Source of the DNA: Tragulus kanchil
Taxonomy: Eukaryota > Chordata > Mammalia > Artiodactyla > Tragulidae
DNA length: 64,000 nucleotides
Assembly: GCA_022376925.1 (NCBI GenBank)
Contig: JAIOJX010000031.1
Coordinates: forward strand, 138,216,854-138,280,853
Direction: 5' to 3'
Part shown: in pieces, positions 58,715 to 64,000 of the stretch
Layout of the letters: each line of letters starts with the position of its first letter
Position numbering within the stretch: position 1 is the stretch's first letter
The notes under the pieces: model-generated
What the model saw: only the letters and a program-made list of their open reading frames with translations
The model's database searches: none
Told to the model about the DNA's origin: nothing
Position numbers and translations under genes: made by a program

Positions 58715-59950
58715 ACATTTTAACACACTGTCTACATTTGTCATAGCTTTCCTTCCAATGAGTTAGCACCTTTTAATTTCACAGCTGCATTTACTGTCCA
58801 CAGTGATTTGGGAGTCCAAGAATAAAATCTACCACTGCTCCCACTTTTTCTCCTTTCTATTTGCCATGAATGATGGACCAGATGCCACCATCTTAGCTTT
58901 CTGCATGCTGAGTCTGAGGCCAGCTTTTGCACTCTTTTCTTTCACTCTCATCAGCAGGCTCTTTTGCTCCTCTTCACTTTCTGCCACTAGAGCAGTACCA
59001 TCTGTATATCTGAGGTTGCTGACATTTCTCCTAGCAATCTTGATTCCAGTTTGGGATTCATGTTGTTTCTATGCAGATATACTCTGCATATAAGTTAAGT
59101 AAGTAGTCTAGTAATATACAGCCTTGTTGTACACGCCTTTCCCAATTTGGAACCAATCAGTTATTCCACATAAAGTTCTGTTGTTTCTTGACCCTCATAC
59201 AGGTAGCTGAGGAGATAGGTAAGGTGGTCTGGTATTCCCGTCTCTTTCAGAATTTTCCACAGTTTGTTGTAATCCACAGAGTCAAAGACTTTAGCATAGT
59301 CAATGAAGCAGATGTTTTTCTGGAACTCCCTTGCTTTCTCTATGATCCAACGAATGCTAGCAATTTGATCTCTGGTCCCTCTGCCTTTTCTAAATCTGGC
59401 TTGTACATCTGGTAGTCCTCGGTTCACATACTGTTGAAGCCTAGCTTGGAGGATTTTGAGCATACCATTACTAGCATGTGAAGTGACTGCAATTGTACGG
59501 CAGATGAAACCTTCTCTGGCACTACCCTTCTTTGGGATTGGAATGAAAAGTGACTTTTTCCAGTCTTGTGGCCACTGCTGACTCTTCCAATTTTGCTGAT
59601 ATACTGAGTGTAGCACTTTAAAAGCATCATCTTTTAGGATTAGACATAGCTCAGCTGGAACTGCATTACCCTCACTAGCTTTTGGTAGTTATGCTTACTA
59701 GGGCGCACTTGACCATACACTCAAGGATGTCCGGCTCTAGGTGAGTGCCTACACCATCGTGGCTATCCCAGTCATTAAGACCTTTTTTGTACACTTCTGT
59801 GTATTCTTGCCCCCGTTTCTTTTTCTGGGGACAGTTTTAGTCAATACCTCCTTTACAGTGTTACGAACCTCTTGTCATAGTTACTCAGGCACTCTATTTA
59901 CCAGATCTAAGTCCTAGAATCTATTCATCACCTCCACTGTATGATCTGGG
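58715..59950 (-). mobile_element. BovB LINE (RTE class), reverse, truncated
   Basis: On the minus strand 59616-59161 is an open stretch of 151 codons clearly from the BovB reverse transcriptase: it contains PIPKKGSAREGF, QARFRKGRGTRDQIASIRWI and FIDYAKVFDSVDYNKLWKIL. The catalytic YxDD box region (near 58990-59040) is diverged and frameshifted. Both the endonuclease 5' part and the last few hundred bp are missing, so it cannot move itself. Confidence 0.9.
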
Positions 59951-59951
59951 C

Positions 59952-60085
59952 TGTCCTCCACTCCTGGGTGGCACATCAGTCCCAGGCCAGTGAATGGCAG
60001 TGAAGAGGCCGAGGTGCCCTCTGTTCTTGAGTGGCAGATCGGTCCCAGATGGTCAGCAGCAACTGAGGCCAAGGAGCCCTCTGCT
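59952..60085 (+). repeat. Two diverged units of about 62 bp
   Basis: Two adjacent units share the pattern [ctcctgg/cttgag][t]ggcaga/catcagt-cccag ... gaggcc(g/a)aggtgccctct. They lie between the reverse and forward BovB elements and may belong to the BovB 5' leader. That assignment is uncertain. Confidence 0.45.
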
Positions 60086-60179
60086 CCTGGGCATCCTCCA
60101 ACATCGGCTCCAGCCTTCCCCTGGTCCCCTTCCAGGCAACTCCAGCAGGGCCTCTGCCTAGCCCCCAGGTGCATGCTGT

Positions 60180-63100
60180 CTAACATCCAATGGCCAGTGA
60201 AGGTTTATATACTCAACAAGGACCAGCAGTGGGACAACCAGGGCACTGGGCTTGTCATCCAGCTATGTAGAGCAGCTGAAGGGCATGTCCCTGCTAGTCA
60301 GGGCCTGATAAAACTGGTCGAGAAGGGAAAGGCAAACCACTTCAGTATATTCTGGCCTTGAGAACCCCATGAAGAGTATTAAAACACAAAAAGGTATAAC
60401 ACTGAAAAATGAGTCCCCCTGGTTGGTAGATGCCCAATATGCTACTGGAGAACAGTGGAGAAATAGCTCCAGAAGGAATGAAGAGATTGAACCACAGTGG
60501 AAACACCCAGTTGTGGACGTGTCTGGTGGTGAGAGTAGAGTCCAATACTGTAAAGAACAATATTGCATAGTAAGTTGGAATGTTAGGCCAATGAGTCAAA
60601 GTAAATGGAATGTGGTCAAACAGTAAATGGTAAGAGTGAACACTGACATTCATTTTAGGAATCAGTGAGCAAAAATGGTCAGAAATGGGCGAACTGAATT
60701 CAGATGACTGTTATATCTACTACTGTAGACAAGAATCCCTTGGAAGAAATGGAGTTAGCCCTAAGAGTCAACAAGAGTCCAAGATACAGTACTTGAGTGG
60801 AGTGCAATCTCAAGAACGAGAGAATAATCTCGGTTCCTTCCTGAGGCAAACCATTCAATATCACAGTAATCCAAGCCTATGCCCCAGTCACTAATGCTGA
60901 ATAAGCTGAAGCTGAATGAAGCTGTGCAGACCTACACAAGCACCCAGAACTAAAACCAAAAAAAGGTGCCCTTTCCATCACAGAGGACTCGAGTGCAAAA
61001 GTAGGAAGTCAAGAGATACCTGGAGTAACAGGCAAGTTTGGCCTTGGAGCACAAAATGAAGCAGGGGAAAGGCCAACAGAGATGTGTCAAGAGAATGCAC
61101 TGGTCATAGCAAATACTGTCTTCCAACAACACAAGAGACAAACTCTACCCATGCACATCCCCAGATGATCAAAACCGAAAAAGATGCCAAAGATGGAGAA
61201 GCAGTTAAACACAACTAAAAAAGACCTGGAGTTGACCGTGACTCAGATCATCAGCTCCTTATTGCAAAATTCAGGCTCAAATTGAAGAAAGTAGGGTAAA
61301 CCACTAGGTCATTCAGGTATGACCTAAATCAAATCCCTTATGATTATACAGTGGAGGTGATGAATCGATTCAAGGGACTAGAGCTGGTAGACAGAGTGCC
61401 TGAAGAACTATGGATGGAGGTTCAAACCACTGTGCAGGTGGTTTTAGGTGGTAACTAAAACCATCACAAAGAAAAAAGAATGCAAGAAGGCAAAGTGGTT
61501 GTCTGAGGTGTTACAAATAGCTGAGGAAAGAAGAGCTGCAAAGACAAAAATGAATAGGAAAGATATACCCAACTGAATGCAGAGTTCCACAGAATAGCAA
61601 GGAGAAATTAGAAAGCCTTCTTAGTGAACAATACAAAGAAACAGATGAAAACGAAAGAATGAGAAAGATTAGAGCTCTCTCCCAAGAAAACTGGAGATAT
61701 CAAGGGAATATTTCATGCAAGGAAGGGCACAATAAAGGACAGAAACGGCAAAGACCTAACAGAAGCAGACGAGATTAAGAAGAGGTGGCAAGAATACACA
61801 GAACTGCACAAAAAAGGTCTCGATGAACCAGATAACCACCTAGAGCCAGACATCCTGGAATATGACCTTCAGAGGGCCTTAGGAAGCATTACCTCAGACA
61901 AAGCTAATGGAGGTAGGTGATGGAATTCCAGCTAAACTATTTCAAATCCTAAAGGTTGATGCTGTTAAAATGCTGCACTCAGGGACTTCCCTGGTGGTCC
62001 AGTGGGTAAGGAGTCCACCTTGCAGTGCAGGAACACCAATTCAATCCCTGGTCCTGGAAGATTCCACGTGCCACAGAGTGGCTGGACCGCTGTGTCCAAC
62101 TGTGAGCCAGCGCTCTGGAGAGCATGCACCCAGAGTCAGTGCTCTGCAATGAGAGGCCACTGCAATGGGAGGCCCACACAGACCAAGAATAAAGATGGAC
62201 GAAAATGAATAAATTTAAAAAAGAATAAAAAGAGGTCAAAACTAAAAAAAAAAAATTCTATACTCAATATGTCAGCAAATTTGAAAAACTCAGCAGTGGC
62301 CACAAGACCGGAAAAGGTCAGTTTTCATTCCAATCCCAAAGAAGGGCAGTTCCAAAGAAGGTTCTAACTAACGTACAACTGCACTCACTTCACATGCTAG
62401 TAAGGTTATGCTCAAAGTTTTTCAAGTTAGGCTTTAAAAGTATGTGAACTGAGAACTTCCAGATGTACAACCTGGGTTTAGAAAAGGCAGAGGAACCAGA
62501 GATTAAATTACCAACATTTGTTGGATCACAGAGAAAGCAAGGAAATTCCAGAAAAACATCTACTTCTGCTTCATTGACTACGCTAAAGCCTTTGACTCTG
62601 TGGATCACAACTACGCTAAAGCCTTTGACTCTGTGGATCACAACAAACTGTGGAAAATTCTGAAAGAGATAGGAATATCAGACCACCTTACCTACTTCCT
62701 TAGAAATGTGTGTGTAGGTCAAGAAGCAACAGGTTAAAGAAGGAAACGAAGAAGCAACAGTTAAGAACTGGAATGGAACAACGGATTGGTTCAAAACTGA
62801 CAAAGGAGTATGTCAAGGCAGTACACTGTCACCTGCTTATTTAACTTATATGCAGAGTACATCATTCAACATGAGGGGCTGGATGACGCACAGGCTGGAG
62901 TCAAGATTGGCAGAAGTATCAACAACCTCAGATATACAGGTGATACCGCTCTAATGGCATAATGTGAAGACAGACTAAAGAGCCTCTTAATGAAGGTGAA
63001 AGAGAGGACAGTGGCTTAAGAATCAACATTCAAAAAACTAATATCATGGCATACAAGTCCCATCACTTCATGGCAAAAAGATGCAGAAAAAGTGGAAACA

Positions 63101-63690
63101 GTAACAGATTTTATTTTCTTGGGCTCCAAAATCACTGAAGATTGTGACTGTACTCATGAAATAAAACGATACTTGTTCCTTGTAAGAAAAGCCATAACAA
63201 ATGTAGACTATGTATCAAAAAGCATAGACATCACTTTGCTGACAAAGGTCCCTATAGTCAAATCCACGGTTTTTTTCGGTAGTCATGTATGGATGTCAGA
63301 GTTAGACCATAAAGAAGGCTGAGCGCTGAAGAACTGATGCTTTGGAATTGTGGTGCTGGAGAAGATTCTTGAGAGTCCCTTGGACAGCAAGGAGATCAAA
63401 CCAGTCAATCCTAAAGGAAATCAATGCTGAATATTCACTGGAAGGACTGATCCTGAAACTCCAATACTTCGGCTACCTGATGGGAAGAGCTGATTCACTG
63501 GAAAAGACCCGATGCTTCAAAACATTGAGGGTAGGAGAAACATTGAGGGTAGGAGAAGGGAATGACAGAGGATGAGATAGTTTGATGGCATCACCAACTC
63601 AATGGACCTGAGTCTGAGTAAACTCCAGAAAATAATGAAAGACAAGGTGTGCTGCAGTTTAGACACAACTTAGTGAGGGAACAACCACCA
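60180..63690 (+). mobile_element. BovB LINE (RTE class), near full length, decayed
   Basis: The order follows BovB throughout: 5' region, endonuclease part (for example near 60590-60900), linker, reverse transcriptase (62460-62960, with a local 31-bp direct repeat at about 62579-62640) and the 3' end near 63590-63690. Many stops and frameshifts show it is dead. A SINE is inserted at 61981-62262. Length without the SINE is about 3.2 kb, close to a complete element. Confidence 0.9.
61981..62262 (+). mobile_element. CHR-type SINE inside BovB
   Basis: Head gggacttccctggtggtcca to an A tail. BovB sequence resumes after it at the same consensus position (actcaatatg), so the SINE is younger than the BovB copy. 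Confidence 0.88.
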
Positions 63691-64000
63691 CCACCAAAAA
63701 CCTGATGGCCCAGTGAGGGGAGACATGCTCTCTTGCCTTGGGAAATACTAGCAATCAAAAATCTTCTTTCAGTGGCATTGAGTCCTGTAGAAGCTCATCA
63801 TATGGGTTCCTTTACCCTTGGTCTACCATCCCTGCGTCTTGTATGTTACAGCTACTTCATAAATTACACATATATACAGTTGAAATCCTATCAAACAATG
63901 TCATAAATTTTACTTTCAACCAGTGATTCACTTTAAAGAATCAAGAAGAGACTTAAGTAATCTATTATATCTACCCAGATATAGTATTATCATTTCTGTC

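Larger units (their letters stand above)
54437..64000 (-). other. N4BP1 intron 1 (partial)
   Basis: Upstream of exon 2 on the minus strand no sequence resembling the N4BP1 first exon or a CpG-island promoter appears before the window ends, so the intron exceeds 9.5 kb. It holds duplication O (54544-56658), a reverse L1 with two SINE insertions (57100-58714), a reverse BovB (58715-59950) and a forward BovB with a SINE inside it (60180-63690). The remaining 54437-54543, 56660-57100 and 63690-64000 look unique and AT-rich. Confidence 0.85.

Overview
The window is mammalian nuclear DNA from a ruminant. It is full of tRNA-derived SINEs of the Bov-tA/BovA and CHR/ART2 types, carries BovB (RTE-class) LINEs in both orientations, and has many L1 fragments. 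BovB together with BovA-type SINEs is diagnostic of pecoran ruminants; I cannot name the species. There are no bacterial-style genes, CRISPR arrays, tRNA or rRNA genes.

The one protein-coding gene I can support is N4BP1 (NEDD4-binding protein 1), on the minus strand. Six coding exons lie at 54436-52752, 44980-44850, 41791-41695, 39291-39184, 37214-37107 and 34021-33664. All junctions have AG/GT splice sites and the phases join perfectly, giving 2487 nt, or 828 codons plus a stop. The exon with the start codon lies beyond position 64000. The in-window part carries a UBA/CUE-like segment, the NYN/PIN ribonuclease domain split over exons, and the C-terminal NEDD8-binding-type (CoCUN) region. Positions 1 to about 33290 are intergenic DNA downstream of the gene; 54437-64000 is part of intron 1.

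The dominant hidden structure is a series of 15 tandem, nearly identical direct duplications between position 1 and about 56700. Fourteen have a period of 1.03-1.16 kb and one of 410 bp. They fall in unrelated unique, L1, SINE and 3'-flank sequence. None includes a coding exon. At several joints the end of the left copy is a degraded version of what follows the right copy, and many of the differences between copies are single-base indels. I read the 1.1-kb set as unmerged overlapping contig ends (false duplications) in a draft assembly rather than biology. The 410-bp case joins two SINEs at a shared 12-bp word and could be a real unequal exchange.

Layout: 1-7 kb, L1 with nested SINEs and duplications A-C; 7-14.6 kb, intergenic DNA with duplications D and E; 14.6-19 kb, L1 and BovB fragments with duplications F and G; 19-33 kb, GC-richer intergenic DNA with duplications H-K; 33.3-54.4 kb, the N4BP1 exons and introns with duplications L-N; 54.5-56.7 kb, duplication O; 57.1-63.7 kb, an L1 and two BovB elements arranged head to head in intron 1. 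I see no undescribed functional system.
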